64,000 nucleotides of DNA from positions 1,364,001 to 1,428,000 of the forward strand of contig NZ_JAMTCH010000004.1 of NCBI RefSeq assembly GCF_024171735.1, in the 5' to 3' direction. Origin of the DNA: Prauserella alba (GTDB lineage Bacteria > Actinomycetota > Actinomycetes > Mycobacteriales > Pseudonocardiaceae). Made by a program: the position numbers and the translations under genes. Positions 36,733 to 45,101 of this stretch are shown here, in pieces. The notes under the pieces were generated by a model. It did no database searches, was not told the origin of the DNA, and saw only the letters and a program-made list of their open reading frames with translations. How positions within the stretch are numbered: the first letter of the stretch is position 1; each line of letters opens with the position of its first letter.

Positions 36733-37539
36733 TCACGTAGCCGGAAGCTGCTCCCCGTCTTCCAGCAGAGTCTTCAGATCGGCCACGAGTTCGGGCCAGC
36801 CCTGGGACACCATCTGCCGCATCGTGCTGCCGTCGGGGAACCCGTCGTGGGTGACGGTGAGCCGCACCTTCTCGCCGCGGCCGTCGGGGTCACCGCGGCT
36901 CTCGATCTCGAATGTCACGGTCGACCGCGATTCGGCGGCCAGCTCGGCGCGTACGTCCTCACCGACCCCCACCGAGGCCGCCCACTCCGGGGTGGGCGTG
37001 TGCCACGTGTACGACAGCCTGCGATACGGCTCGGACTCGACGACCTGCTGCGCCGGATCCTCGGTGCGGTTGCCGCCTTCCCGCCACACCATCGGCGACC
37101 CGGGCTTCCAGTCGGTCTCGAACTCGACGCCCCAGTAGCGGCGGGTGAACGCGGGATCGGTCAGCGCCTGCCACAGTTTCTCCGGCGTGGTCCTGATGTA
37201 CGTCGTGTACACGAATGCGGGCTCGCCCATCGGTTCCTGCTCCAATGCCTGTTTGAGGTCGGCGAGCGCTTCGACCCGCCTGCGGTCGTAGGTGTGGATC
37301 CAGCGATCCGAGATCGCGTGGATCGGCGCGGCGTTGAGGTAGTGCAGCTTCTCCCTGCCCCGGCGAATCGTGGTCACGAGATTCGCCTCCTCCAGCACGG
37401 CCAGGTGTTTGCTCACCGACTGGCGCGTCATGTCCAGCTCCGCGCACAGTTCCCGCAACGCCTGCCCGTTGCGGGCGTTGAGGCTGTCCAGCAACCGGCG
37501 ACGGCCGGGGTCGGCCAGCGCCTTGAAGACCTCGTCCAT
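36733..37539 (-). CDS. ArsR-type winged helix fused to an SRPBCC (AHSA1) domain
   Basis: 268 residues. The winged helix spans residues 1-95: VFKALADPGRRRLLDSLNAR, then LCAELDMTRQSVSKHLAVLEEANLV (recognition helix MTRQSVSKHLAVLE) and the wing RRGREKLHYLN. The SRPBCC domain runs ~110-262: YIRTTPEKLWQALTDPAFTRRYWG, the usual AHSA1 start, and WPELVADLKTLLEDG at the end. The metal-binding CxC of ArsR sensors is absent, so the likely ligand is hydrophobic and bound by the SRPBCC cavity. Two palindromic sites precede the start, so it is probably self-regulated. Confidence 0.92.
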   Translation of the reverse strand: MDEVFKALADPGRRRLLDSLNARNGQALRELCAELDMTRQSVSKHLAVLEEANLVTTIRRGREKLHYLNAAPIHAISDRWIHTYDRRRVEALADLKQALEQEPMGEPAFVYTTYIRTTPEKLWQALTDPAFTRRYWGVEFETDWKPGSPMVWREGGNRTEDPAQQVVESEPYRRLSYTWHTPTPEWAASVGVGEDVRAELAAESRSTVTFEIESRGDPDGRGEKVRLTVTHDGFPDGSTMRQMVSQGWPELVADLKTLLEDGEQLPAT

Positions 37540-37553
37540 CCGCTCCCGCTTCC

Positions 37554-37607
37554 GACATGCAGCCGATCGGCTGCCCTTTCAACATAGGCAGCTGTCCGGC
37601 TGCATGT
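37554..37607. promoter_or_regulatory. Paired palindromic operators upstream of the ArsR-SRPBCC gene
   Basis: GCAGCCGATCGGCTGC (37559-37574) is a perfect 16-bp palindrome; GCAGCTGTCCGGCTGC (37588-37603) is its near copy, 29 bp centre to centre. Both lie inside a larger inverted repeat with GACATGCAGCC/GGCTGCATGTC ends. On the minus strand a TATGTT -10-like word sits between them. Confidence 0.8.
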
Positions 37608-37663
37608 CAAGCTGCGTCACATCGCACACCGGACGGCCGGAGGTGCGACGTACGGTCGGAACC

Positions 37664-37930
37664 GTGGCGATTGACGAGATCGAGTTCTACTGGCGACCCG
37701 GCTGCCCGTTCTGCATGATGCTCGAGGCACAGCTGGATGCGACCGACCTGCCCGTCCTGAAGATCAACATCTGGGAGGAGCAGGGCGCGGCCGAACGCGT
37801 GCGCGCGGCCGCCGGCGGCAACGAGACCGTGCCCACGGTGTACGTCGGGGAACACTCCCTGGTGAATCCGAGCATCGCCCAGCTGGAAGAGCTCGTCCGC
37901 ACCGAAGCACCCCAGCTCCTCGGCCGCTGA
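37664..37930 (+). CDS. Glutaredoxin/mycoredoxin-like protein
   Basis: 88 residues, thioredoxin fold. [15 protein letters not shown] carries the active C14-x-x-C17; the cis-Pro is in ETVPTVYVG. Mycoredoxins use mycothiol in place of glutathione and reduce mixed disulfides; many carry CxYC, here CPFC. GTG at 37664 is favoured because residue 2 starts the fold; no good SD is present. It is divergent from the ArsR-SRPBCC gene and shares its operator region. Confidence 0.88.
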   Translation: MAIDEIEFYWRPGCPFCMMLEAQLDATDLPVLKINIWEEQGAAERVRAAAGGNETVPTVYVGEHSLVNPSIAQLEELVRTEAPQLLGR

Positions 37931-37934
37931 CCCC

Positions 37935-37991
37935 GCGCCCCCAGGGGCACTTTGGTTGCATTCAGTGCAACCAAAGTGCCCCTGGGGGCGC
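37935..37991. repeat. Long palindromic intergenic element, copy 3 (compact perfect hairpin)
   Basis: A perfect 26-bp inverted repeat: left arm GCGCCCCCAGGGGCACTTTG continuing to GTTGCA, loop TTCAG, right arm the exact inverse. The same arm sequence as the ends of copies 1 and 2, but with the interior lost. It lies 4 bases after the mycoredoxin stop and 55 before the fur start and could act as terminator. Confidence 0.9.
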
Positions 37992-38046
37992 CCGCCGCTG
38001 CGACACGGCGGTTTGACCGCATCCAGTTCGGGTAGCCCGGCAGGTG

Positions 38047-38523
38047 ATGGATGCAGGTTCACCGCCGGACATCGCAGAACTGCTGCGCTCGGCCGGATTG
38101 CGCGTCACGGGGCCACGCAGGCGCGTACTGCGCTGGCTCGAACACCACCCGCACTCGACCGCGGACGCCGTATGGGCGGGCGTGCGCGGACAACCGGCTT
38201 CCGTGTCACGGCAGGCCATCTACGACGTCCTGCGCGCCTGCGAGGAAGCCGGTCTGGTCCGTTCCGTACAGCCCGCCGGCCACGCGGCTCGTTACGAACG
38301 CCGCGTGCACGACAACCATCACCACCTCGTCTGCCAGTCATGTGGGCGGACGGAAGACGTCGACTGCGCCGTCGGCGCGTCGCCGTGCCTCATCCCGAGC
38401 GATTACCGCGGGTTCGACATCTCCCAGGCCGAGGTCATGTTCTGGGGCCTGTGTCCTGCGTGCCTGCAGCGACGACGGTCCGAGTCCACGGCCGCACAGG
38501 CTCCCGCTCCCCACGGCGGCTGA
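38047..38523 (+). CDS. Fur-family transcriptional regulator (peroxide/catalase type)
   Basis: 158 residues. Winged helix: [36 protein letters not shown], recognition helix [19 protein letters not shown]. The dimer/metal domain has [20 protein letters not shown] (HHHxxCxxC: regulatory and structural metal ligands) and CPACLQRRR near the end. FurA/CatR-type proteins repress the adjacent catalase and themselves and are inactivated by peroxide. ATG at 38047; GTG at 38044 directly before is also possible. Ninety-eight bases upstream of the catalase ATG. Confidence 0.93.
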   Translation: MDAGSPPDIAELLRSAGLRVTGPRRRVLRWLEHHPHSTADAVWAGVRGQPASVSRQAIYDVLRACEEAGLVRSVQPAGHAARYERRVHDNHHHLVCQSCGRTEDVDCAVGASPCLIPSDYRGFDISQAEVMFWGLCPACLQRRRSESTAAQAPAPHGG

Positions 38524-38621
38524 CCCGGCAGCGGGGCCACGGCCCCGCACGGAGGACCGCGGAGATTCCCGGCACCGGCACGCCGGCGTGCCGACGACGC
38601 AACGAGGAGGAACCGAACGAC

Positions 38622-40145
38622 ATGGCCGCACCCACCGATCGCCCCGCCACCACCACCGACGCAGGCGTCCCCGTCGAGAGCGACGAACACTCGCTCACCG
38701 TCGGCCCGGGCGGGCCGATCCTGCTGCAGGACGCTTATCTCATCGAGCAGATGGCCCAGTTCAACCGCGAACGCATCCCGGAGCGGCAGCCGCACGCCAA
38801 GGGCAGCGGCGCGTTCGGGCGCTTCGAGGTGACGGCGGACGTCAGCCAGTACACGAAGGCGGCGCTGTTCCAGCCGGGCGCGAAAACGGAGATGGTCGCA
38901 CGCTTCTCGACGGTCGCGGGCGAACGCGGCAGCCCCGACACGTGGCGTGACCCCCGCGGTTTTGCGCTGAAGTTCTACACCTCGCAGGGAAACTACGACA
39001 TGGTCGGCAACAACACGCCGGTCTTCTTCATCAAGGATCCGATGAAGTTCCAGCACTTCATCCGGTCGCAGAAGCGCCGCGCGGACAACAACCTGCGCGA
39101 CCACGACATGCAGTGGGATTTCTGGACGCTCTCGCCCGAGTCCGCGCACCAGGTGACGTGGCTGATGGGCGACCGCGGCGTTCCGCGTTCATGGCGGCAC
39201 ATGAACGGCTACACGTCCCACACCTACATGTGGATCAACGAGAAGGGCCAGCAGTTCTGGGTCAAGTACCACTTCAAGACCGACCAGGGCATCGAGTGCT
39301 TCACCCAGCACGAGGCCGACCAGATGGCCGCCGCCGACACCGATTACCACACGCGTGACCTGTTCGAGCACATCGCGGCGGGCGACTATCCGAGTTGGAC
39401 ACTGTACGTGCAGATCATGCCGTACGAGGACGCGAAGACATACCGGTTCAACCCGTTCGATCTGACCAAGGTGTGGCCGCACGGCGACTACCCGCTCATC
39501 GAGGTCGGCAGGATGACGCTGGACCGCAACCCGACCGACAACCACGCGGAGATCGAACAGGCCGCGTTCCAGCCGAACAACCTGGTGCCCGGTATCGGAC
39601 CCAGTCCGGACCGGATGCTGCTGGGCAGGCTCTTCTCGTACGCCGACGCCCACCGCGCCCGCATCGGCGTCAACTACCAGCAGCTGCCGGTGAACGCCCC
39701 GGTCTCGGCCGTGCAGTCGTACTCGAAGGACGGCGTGATGGCATACCGGAAGGTGACCGATCCCGTCTACGCGCCGAACTCGAAGGGCGGCCCCGCCGCC
39801 GACAGCGAGACCCACAGGCCGCCGACCTGGCAGGCCGACGGCGACATCACGCGGGCCGCCTACGTCTCACACGCAGAGGACGACGACTGGACCCAGCCGG
39901 GCACGCTGGTACGGGAGGTCATGGACGACGGCGCCCGCGACCGGCTGGTCGACAACGTCGTCGGGCACCTTCTGAACGGCGTCACCGAACCCGTGCTGGA
40001 GCGGGCGTTCGAGTACTGGAAGAACATCGACTCGACGGTCGGCAAGCGCATCGAGGCAGGCGTCCGGTCGAAGCAGGCCGAGAAGGACCCGAAGGCCCGC
40101 GATCAGGCCAACCCGGCTCGCAGCACCATGCAGCAGAAGGCCTGA
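38622..40145 (+). CDS. katA: Monofunctional haem catalase (clade 3)
   Basis: 507 residues. Distal His58 in [14 protein letters not shown]; the distal Asn segment is [18 protein letters not shown]; the proximal haem-ligand Tyr is in [14 protein letters not shown] (R-x3-Y). NADPH-type residues are retained in [14 protein letters not shown]. It breaks down hydrogen peroxide in the cytoplasm. GAGGAGGAA lies ~9 nt before the ATG at 38622. The pairing with the fur gene upstream implies peroxide-induced co-transcription. A strong hairpin follows the stop. Confidence 0.97.
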   Translation: MAAPTDRPATTTDAGVPVESDEHSLTVGPGGPILLQDAYLIEQMAQFNRERIPERQPHAKGSGAFGRFEVTADVSQYTKAALFQPGAKTEMVARFSTVAGERGSPDTWRDPRGFALKFYTSQGNYDMVGNNTPVFFIKDPMKFQHFIRSQKRRADNNLRDHDMQWDFWTLSPESAHQVTWLMGDRGVPRSWRHMNGYTSHTYMWINEKGQQFWVKYHFKTDQGIECFTQHEADQMAAADTDYHTRDLFEHIAAGDYPSWTLYVQIMPYEDAKTYRFNPFDLTKVWPHGDYPLIEVGRMTLDRNPTDNHAEIEQAAFQPNNLVPGIGPSPDRMLLGRLFSYADAHRARIGVNYQQLPVNAPVSAVQSYSKDGVMAYRKVTDPVYAPNSKGGPAADSETHRPPTWQADGDITRAAYVSHAEDDDWTQPGTLVREVMDDGARDRLVDNVVGHLLNGVTEPVLERAFEYWKNIDSTVGKRIEAGVRSKQAEKDPKARDQANPARSTMQQKA

Positions 40146-40167
40146 GCGGCAACGACGTGTCACCGAG

Positions 40168-40197
40168 CGGCCCGGATCCCGCGTGGGATCCGGGCCG
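40168..40197. terminator. Terminator between catalase and the convergent isomerase gene
   Basis: CGGCCCGGATCCC pairs with GGGATCCGGGCCG around GCGT (13-bp perfect stem), followed by TTCCC. It sits 22 nt after the catalase stop and 54 before the catC stop. Confidence 0.8.
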
Positions 40198-40250
40198 TTC
40201 CCGTGCTCGGCCCCGGCCGTGCCGGGCCGAGCTGTCCCCTCGCCCGCGCA

Positions 40251-40526
40251 TCAGATGGCGGACGGGTGCTGCGTCAGAGCCTTGACCTGGATGTCCATGT
40301 ACGGGAACAGCGGCAGGTTGGACAGGATGTCGTGCAGCTCGTCACCGGACGGCACGTCGAAGATCGAGACGTTCGAATAGTGGCCCACGACGCGCCACAG
40401 GTGCCGCCACGTGCCGGCTCGCTGCAGCTCCTGCGCCATGGCCTTCTCATCGGCCTTGATTGCGGCGGCCTTCTCCGGGTCCATGTCGGGCGGCAGGTTC
40501 ACCTGCATTTCGACGTGGAACAGCAT
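40251..40526 (-). CDS. catC: Muconolactone delta-isomerase
   Basis: 91 residues, the whole family length. MLFHVEMQVNLPPDMDPEKA, the RAGTWRHLWRVVGHYSNVSIFDV core and LPLFPYMDIQVKALTQHPSAI at the end are typical CatC. It isomerises muconolactone to 3-oxoadipate enol-lactone in the catechol branch of the beta-ketoadipate pathway and forms a decamer. RBS CAGGAGGG at 6-nt spacing. It stands without catA or catB; the divergent IclR regulator at 40692 is the likely controller. Confidence 0.95.
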   Translation of the reverse strand: MLFHVEMQVNLPPDMDPEKAAAIKADEKAMAQELQRAGTWRHLWRVVGHYSNVSIFDVPSGDELHDILSNLPLFPYMDIQVKALTQHPSAI

Positions 40527-40691
40527 CGGCTTCCCTCCTGCTCGGGCCGGCCGCGATCCGCCGGCGGGGTGGCTCAGCGCAACCGAACTTGACACGTCCG
40601 GCAGGCCACCGCACAGTACCGAGTAGTCGGATAGCGAACAACTCATACGCATTGCGTCCGCGCTCTGCGTTCAGCGCGAGGGGATCGGGCC

Positions 40692-41477
40692 GTGGTGAAG
40701 GCTCCGGAGGACAAGGACTACGTGCAGTCCCTCGAACGTGGGCTCGCGGTCATCCACGCGTTCACCGATCGCGGACCGCGCCTCACACTGGCCCAGCTCG
40801 CCCAGGCCACCGGCCTGTCGAGGCCGACGGTGCGACGCGTCGTACTGACCCTGGAACGCCTCGGCTATCTGCGCACCGACGACCGCGAGTTCTCCCTCAC
40901 CCCGCGCGTGCTGACACTCGGGGAGGCCTACCTGTCGTCGTTGAAGCTGACCGAGGTCGCCCAGCCGCACATGGAGAACGTCACGAAGGTCACCGGGCAC
41001 ACGTGTTCGCTGGCCGTACTGGACGGCGACGACGCCGTGTTCGTCACCCGCGTGCCTGCCCGACCCGTCATGCGGCACACGTTCACCACGGGAACGCGAC
41101 TGCCCGCGTACGCCACGTCGATGGGCCGCGTGCTTCTCGCCGAACTCCCCGACCACGAGCTGGCCACGTACCTCGCCGGCGCACCGTTCACCCGACTGAC
41201 CGCGAGCACGAAGGTGACGGCCGACGAGTTGACGTCGGCGCTCGCCGCGACCCGCACCCGCGGGTGGGCCCTCGTCGACCAGGAATTCGAGGAGGGCGTG
41301 CGATCGTTCTCCGCGCCGGTGCGGGACGCCCACTCCTTGACGATCGCATCGCTGAGCATGTCGGTGCGCGCCGACGAACTGAGTGTGGACGAGATCCGCC
41401 ACGAGCTCCTGCCCGTGGTCATGGAGGCCGCGGCCGAGATCAGCAAACAGCTCGGCGCCGACACCCCGCGCATCTGA
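40692..41477 (+). CDS. IclR-family regulator, PcaR/PobR type
   Basis: 261 residues. The opening DYVQSLERGLAVIHAF and winged helix LTLAQLAQATGLSRPTVRRVVLTLERLGYL are those of the Pca/Cat/Pob regulators of aromatic-acid degradation. The C-terminal effector domain has TCSLAVLDGDDAVFVTRVP, LPAYATSMGRVLLAEL and VDQEFEEGVRSFSAPVRDA. It probably senses a beta-ketoadipate pathway intermediate. Divergent from catC, with a 165-base shared promoter region in which I found no strong palindrome. GTG start (40692 or 40695). Confidence 0.93.
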   Translation: MVKAPEDKDYVQSLERGLAVIHAFTDRGPRLTLAQLAQATGLSRPTVRRVVLTLERLGYLRTDDREFSLTPRVLTLGEAYLSSLKLTEVAQPHMENVTKVTGHTCSLAVLDGDDAVFVTRVPARPVMRHTFTTGTRLPAYATSMGRVLLAELPDHELATYLAGAPFTRLTASTKVTADELTSALAATRTRGWALVDQEFEEGVRSFSAPVRDAHSLTIASLSMSVRADELSVDEIRHELLPVVMEAAAEISKQLGADTPRI

Positions 41478-41483
41478 CCCACG

Positions 41484-41640
41484 TGTCCTGCACTCAGACA
41501 CGCGTGTTCTGCGTTCGGCACCGCGTGTCCTGCACCCGTGCCCGCCCCTGCGCCGTGTTGCGGATTCCGGGGCCCGTGTTGCGGATTCCAGGGCCCGTGT
41601 TGCAGGTTCCGGGGCCCGTGTTGCGGATTCCAGGGGGAGC
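41484..41640. repeat. 21-bp intergenic repeat cluster E (both unit types)
   Basis: Three CGTGTCCTGCACTC-type units are followed by four CCGTGTTGCGGATTCCGGGG-type units, the latter nearly identical and exactly 21 bp apart. They fill the gap between the convergent IclR and TetR genes. Confidence 0.9.
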
Positions 41641-42342
41641 TCAGGCGAGGCCGGCGGTGCGTAACTGCAACTCGACGGCGCGCGCGAAGTAGGCGTCGGC
41701 CGGATCGAGGGTGTTGGCGAACTGGCCGGTGAACTCCAGCGCCACGGTGCCGAACAGCTGCGTCCACGCATCGACGGCCCGGAGGATGACCACCTCGGGC
41801 AGGCCGGAGAGGTCGAGTGCCGTCGCGATGGTGCGCGCCTGGGTTCGCAACGTGTCGTCCGGTTCGGCGCCGTTGACGGGAAGGTCGCCCGCGTGCCAGG
41901 CATCGCGCGCGATCCACAGGAACGCCCCGGGGACGCGGCCAGCAGGCACGATGGTGTCGTCCGGCGCGCGGTATCCGGGAACGGGGGTTCCGTAGAGCAG
42001 GGCGTACTCGTGCGGGTGAGTGCGAGCCCAGCTGCGCAACGCGTGCGCGGCCGCGCGCCACCGGTCGGCCGGGCTGCCACCGGACGCCGACGCCGACGCC
42101 GACGCCGTGTCGAGGGTGTCGCCGAGCGCGTTGTACGCGTCGACGATGAGTGCGGTCAGCAACTCGTCACGACTGGGGAAGTAGCGGTACAGCGCGGACG
42201 AGACCATGCCGAGCTCACGCGCGACCGCTCTCAGCGACAGCCCGTTCGCGCCGCTGTCGGCGAGCTGCCTGCGGGCCTCGTCCTTGATCTCGGCCGTGAG
42301 CTCGGCGCGGGCGCGTTCGCGTGCAGTTCGATGGGCTGGCAT
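41641..42342 (-). CDS. TetR-family transcriptional regulator
   Basis: 233 residues. N-terminal helix-turn-helix: IKDEARRQLADSGANGLSLRAVARELGMVSSALYRYFPSRDELLTALI. The ligand domain has a Ser/Ala tandem (TASASASASG) between helices 4 and 5, then RSWARTHPHEYALLYGTPVPGY and the TetR_C_13-like region WTQLFGTVALEFTGQF. It is divergent from a deazaflavin-type nitroreductase, and two near-identical palindromes lie between them; it probably represses both. Confidence 0.92.
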   Translation of the reverse strand: MPAHRTARERARAELTAEIKDEARRQLADSGANGLSLRAVARELGMVSSALYRYFPSRDELLTALIVDAYNALGDTLDTASASASASGGSPADRWRAAAHALRSWARTHPHEYALLYGTPVPGYRAPDDTIVPAGRVPGAFLWIARDAWHAGDLPVNGAEPDDTLRTQARTIATALDLSGLPEVVILRAVDAWTQLFGTVALEFTGQFANTLDPADAYFARAVELQLRTAGLA

Positions 42343-42381
42343 GGCGTGATTCTCGCATTTCAGTGATCAGCGCACCACATC

Positions 42382-42445
42382 GAGATCAGTGCTCTTGATT
42401 TCTGGGCTACTGACGAGGATGCTCGAAAGTGAGAGCAGTGCTCTC
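42382..42445. promoter_or_regulatory. Two TetR operator half-palindromes
   Basis: GAGAGCA-G-TGCTCTC (42431-42445) is a perfect 7-bp inverted repeat; GAGATCA-G-TGCTCTT (42382-42396) is its variant, 49 bp away. Both are in the gap between the TetR gene and the nitroreductase gene, the latter 31 bases before its ATG. Confidence 0.8.
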
Positions 42446-42475
42446 GATTGCGACAGGTGATCTCGAGGAGTGGTG

Positions 42476-42934
42476 ATGACCGAGAACGTGCGCTACTTGG
42501 AGCCCACACGGCCGGCCGTGGTGTTCAACGCCGTCGTGGCGCGACTGACCCGGCTGGGCGTCAGCCTGTGGGGCAGCAGAGTGCTGTCGGTGCGCGGACG
42601 GAAAACCGGCGAATGGCGATCAGTGCCCGTCAACGTGCTGAGCATCGACGGGGTGCGGTACCTGGTTGCGGCTCGCGGGCACACGCAGTGGGTCCGGAAC
42701 CTGCGGGCGACGGGCGAGGGCACACTCCGCGTCGGGCGCAGGGTCGAGTGGTTCGAGGCGGTCGAGCTCGACGACGAACAGAAGCCGTCGATCCTCCGCG
42801 CCTACCTCAAACGCTGGGGCTGGGAGGTCGGCGCGTTCTTCGACGGGATCGATGCGAAGTCGTCGGACGACGACCTGCTCGCGGCCGCACCGGGCGTCCC
42901 CGTGCTCCGCATTTCACCCCGACACGACGGCTGA
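42476..42934 (+). CDS. Nitroreductase/deazaflavin-dependent oxidoreductase (DDN family)
   Basis: 152 residues, split beta-barrel. SVRGRKTGEWRSVPVNVLSIDGVRYLVAARGHTQWVRNLRATGEG contains the F420 phosphate-binding pattern of the DDN/Rv3547 family (GRKTG and HTQWVRNLRA). These enzymes use reduced F420 to reduce quinones or nitro compounds. The ATG at 42476 has GAGGAG at 5-nt spacing. It is probably repressed by the divergent TetR protein, as with many xenobiotic-induced reductases. Confidence 0.92.
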   Translation: MTENVRYLEPTRPAVVFNAVVARLTRLGVSLWGSRVLSVRGRKTGEWRSVPVNVLSIDGVRYLVAARGHTQWVRNLRATGEGTLRVGRRVEWFEAVELDDEQKPSILRAYLKRWGWEVGAFFDGIDAKSSDDDLLAAAPGVPVLRISPRHDG

Positions 42935-43013
42935 CTCATCGACCGGCGGCGGTGCCGATCGCCGCCTGTCGACGTCGGCGGTGCAGCGCTGCGGGGACAC
43001 CAACGCGCGCAGG

Positions 43014-43082
43014 CAGCGTCCCGGAACCCGCAACACGGCCCCCGGAATCCGCAACACGGCGAACCCGAGTGCAGGACACGCG
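43014..43082. repeat. 21-bp intergenic repeat cluster F (both unit types)
   Basis: Two GGAATCCGCAACACGG-type units and one GAGTGCAGGACACGCG-type unit, all reverse oriented, between the convergent nitroreductase and lutC genes. Confidence 0.85.
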
Positions 43083-43099
43083 CACCAGGGTAAGGCGTG

Positions 43100-43702
43100 T
43101 CAGCCGACGAGCAGGACTTCCAGGGTGCGCGGGCCGTGGACACCCTCGACCCGGTCGAGTTCGATGTCGCTGGTCGCGGACGGTCCGCTGATGAACGTCA
43201 GCGGACCCTTGGGATCCAGCCGTTCGACCGCCTCCGGCACGCTCACCACGACCTGGTCCGCGTGCACGACGCACAGGTGGTAGTCGGGCAGCAGCGTCAG
43301 CACCCGCCTGCCCTGGGCGTGGCCCGCGTCGAGCACGATGGTTCCGGTCTCGGCGATCGCGAGCGCACAGCCGCTGAGCACCCCGTCGGCCGCCTCCAGA
43401 TCGGACACACCGAGCGGAGGGTCGTCGGGCAACCACGACACACCGGGAACCCGCCATTCCCACGGCACGCCCGGCGGCACGGCGATACGGCCCCGCCCGT
43501 CGAGCCGTTCGGCGATCCGGTACGGCAGCTCTCGCGCCGCGGCACGGTGCACCGTCGCCCGGTAATCGGCGACGCGTTCGGCCAGCAACCCGACGGGGTC
43601 GTCGGCCCGGCGAACCCGTTCGTACTCGCGTGGCACCGCGGGCGTCGCCTGCCGATCGACGGCGCGGATCCGGCCGAGGATCTCCTCTCGCGCGCTAGCC
43701 AC
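43100..43702 (-). CDS. lutC: Lactate utilisation protein C (LUD domain)
   Basis: 200 residues. An N-terminal helical cap (SAREEILGRIRAVD) precedes a LUD-domain core: ADGVLSGCALAIAETGTIVLDAG, then TLLPDYHLCVVHADQVVVSVPEA and PLTFISGPSATSDIELDRVEGVHGP, whose SATSDIE is diagnostic. It acts with LutA and LutB in L-lactate oxidation to pyruvate. GTG start overlapping the lutB stop by 8 nt. Last gene of the lutABC operon. Confidence 0.94.
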   Translation of the reverse strand: MASAREEILGRIRAVDRQATPAVPREYERVRRADDPVGLLAERVADYRATVHRAAARELPYRIAERLDGRGRIAVPPGVPWEWRVPGVSWLPDDPPLGVSDLEAADGVLSGCALAIAETGTIVLDAGHAQGRRVLTLLPDYHLCVVHADQVVVSVPEAVERLDPKGPLTFISGPSATSDIELDRVEGVHGPRTLEVLLVG

Positions 43703-45101
43703 GGTTGCGCCTCCACCACGAGCGGAACGATTCCTTCGGCACCACGGGTGCATCGCGGGTGTCCGTCCACTTGGAACCGGGCCACGGCAGCGACGACAGT
43801 GTGCCGTCGCGTGCCAGGAACCGCGTGAGCGAACCCGCCCTCTGCGCCGCCTCGTACCGCCGGCGATCACCGAACACCCACGCGGCCGCCGACATGGCCA
43901 TCGCCTCGGGCGTCCGTTTCCCCTTCGCCTCCACCACTTCGGCGCGCAGGTGCGTCAGCACCTCCGGAATGTTGATCCGCACGGGACATACCTCGTAGCA
44001 CGCTCCGCACAACGACGACGCGTACGGCAGGGAGGCCGCCTGCTCGTCGTGGAGGTCACCGGCGAGCTGCGGCGCGAGGATCGCTCCGATCGGCCCCGGG
44101 TACACCGACCCGTACGCCTGGCCGCCGGTGCGTTCGTACACCGGGCAGACGTTCAGGCACGCCGAACACCGGATGCACCGCAGCGCCTGCCGTCCGACCT
44201 CGTCGGCCAGTGTCGACGTCCGGCCGTTGTCGAGCAGCACGAGGTGGAACTTCTGCGGCCCGTCGCCGGGAGTCACACCGGACCAGATCGAGGTGTACGG
44301 GTTCATCCGTTCCGCTGTGGACGATCGAGGCAGCAGCTGGAGGAACACTTCGAGGTCCTGCCATCGCGGCAGCACCTTCTCGATCCCCATCACGGTGATC
44401 AGCGTTTCCGGCAGGGTCAGGCACATTCGGCCGTTCCCCTCGGATTCGACGACGACGATCGAACCGGTTTCGGCAACGCCGAAGTTGGCCCCGGAGATCG
44501 CCACCTTGGACGAGAGGAACTTGCGCCGCAGGTACTTCCGGGCCGCCTCGGCGAGCGCACGGGGGTCGTCGGAGTCCGGCGGTTCGGGCATCTGCGCGAA
44601 GATCTCCTTGATCTCCGCGCGGTTGCGATGGATCGCGGGGACGAGAATGTGCGACGGCCTGTCGTTTCCCAATTGGACGATCACCTCGGCGAGGTCGGTC
44701 TCGATCGCGTCGACCCCGCCGTCGGCGAGCGCCTCGTTGAGACCGATCTCGGCGGTCGCCATGGACTTGACCTTGACGACCCCGTCGGCGCCCTCCTGCC
44801 GCGCCAGGTCGAGCACGATGCGATTCGCCTCGTCGGCGTCGCGGGCCCAGTGCACCACTCCGCCGCGTTCGGTGACGGCGGCTTCGAGGCGTTCCAGGTA
44901 CGTGTCGAGGTTCGTCAGCACGTCGTCCTTAATGGACTCACCGGCCCTGCGCAGTTCCTCCCAGTCGTCGAGCTCGCTCACGACCGACTCGCGCTTACCA
45001 CGGATCGTGGTGGTGGCCTTGCGGAGATTGCCGCGCAGCTGCGTGTCGTCGAGGGCGCGGCGTGCGGCGTCGGGGAATGCCGGGCTGCCCAGCCATGTCA
45101 C
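43695..45101 (-). CDS. lutB: Lactate utilisation iron-sulfur protein B
   Basis: 468 residues. The N-terminal LUD domain is followed by a ferredoxin region with two 4Fe-4S motifs CIRCSACLNVCPVYE and LCGACYEVCPVRINIPE (about 305-390). AISGANFGVAETGSIVVVESEGN and MGIEKVLPRWQDLEVFLQLLPRSSTAERMNPYTS are typical of LutB/YkgF. It carries electrons in L-lactate oxidation. The GTG at 45101 overlaps the lutA stop (GTGA); sequence upstream in frame is the shadow of lutA. Confidence 0.95.
   Translation of the reverse strand: MTWLGSPAFPDAARRALDDTQLRGNLRKATTTIRGKRESVVSELDDWEELRRAGESIKDDVLTNLDTYLERLEAAVTERGGVVHWARDADEANRIVLDLARQEGADGVVKVKSMATAEIGLNEALADGGVDAIETDLAEVIVQLGNDRPSHILVPAIHRNRAEIKEIFAQMPEPPDSDDPRALAEAARKYLRRKFLSSKVAISGANFGVAETGSIVVVESEGNGRMCLTLPETLITVMGIEKVLPRWQDLEVFLQLLPRSSTAERMNPYTSIWSGVTPGDGPQKFHLVLLDNGRTSTLADEVGRQALRCIRCSACLNVCPVYERTGGQAYGSVYPGPIGAILAPQLAGDLHDEQAASLPYASSLCGACYEVCPVRINIPEVLTHLRAEVVEAKGKRTPEAMAMSAAAWVFGDRRRYEAAQRAGSLTRFLARDGTLSSLPWPGSKWTDTRDAPVVPKESFRSWWRRNRG

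Noticed and set aside
37956-38621. N-terminal extension of catalase through the fur gene
   Set aside because: The long frame is an artefact of GC content; the catalase has its own SD and ATG at 38622, and fur is read in another frame.
41484-41640. CRISPR array, from regular 21-bp spacing
   Set aside because: Units are contiguous without unique spacers, there are no cas genes, and clusters recur in both orientations between unrelated genes.
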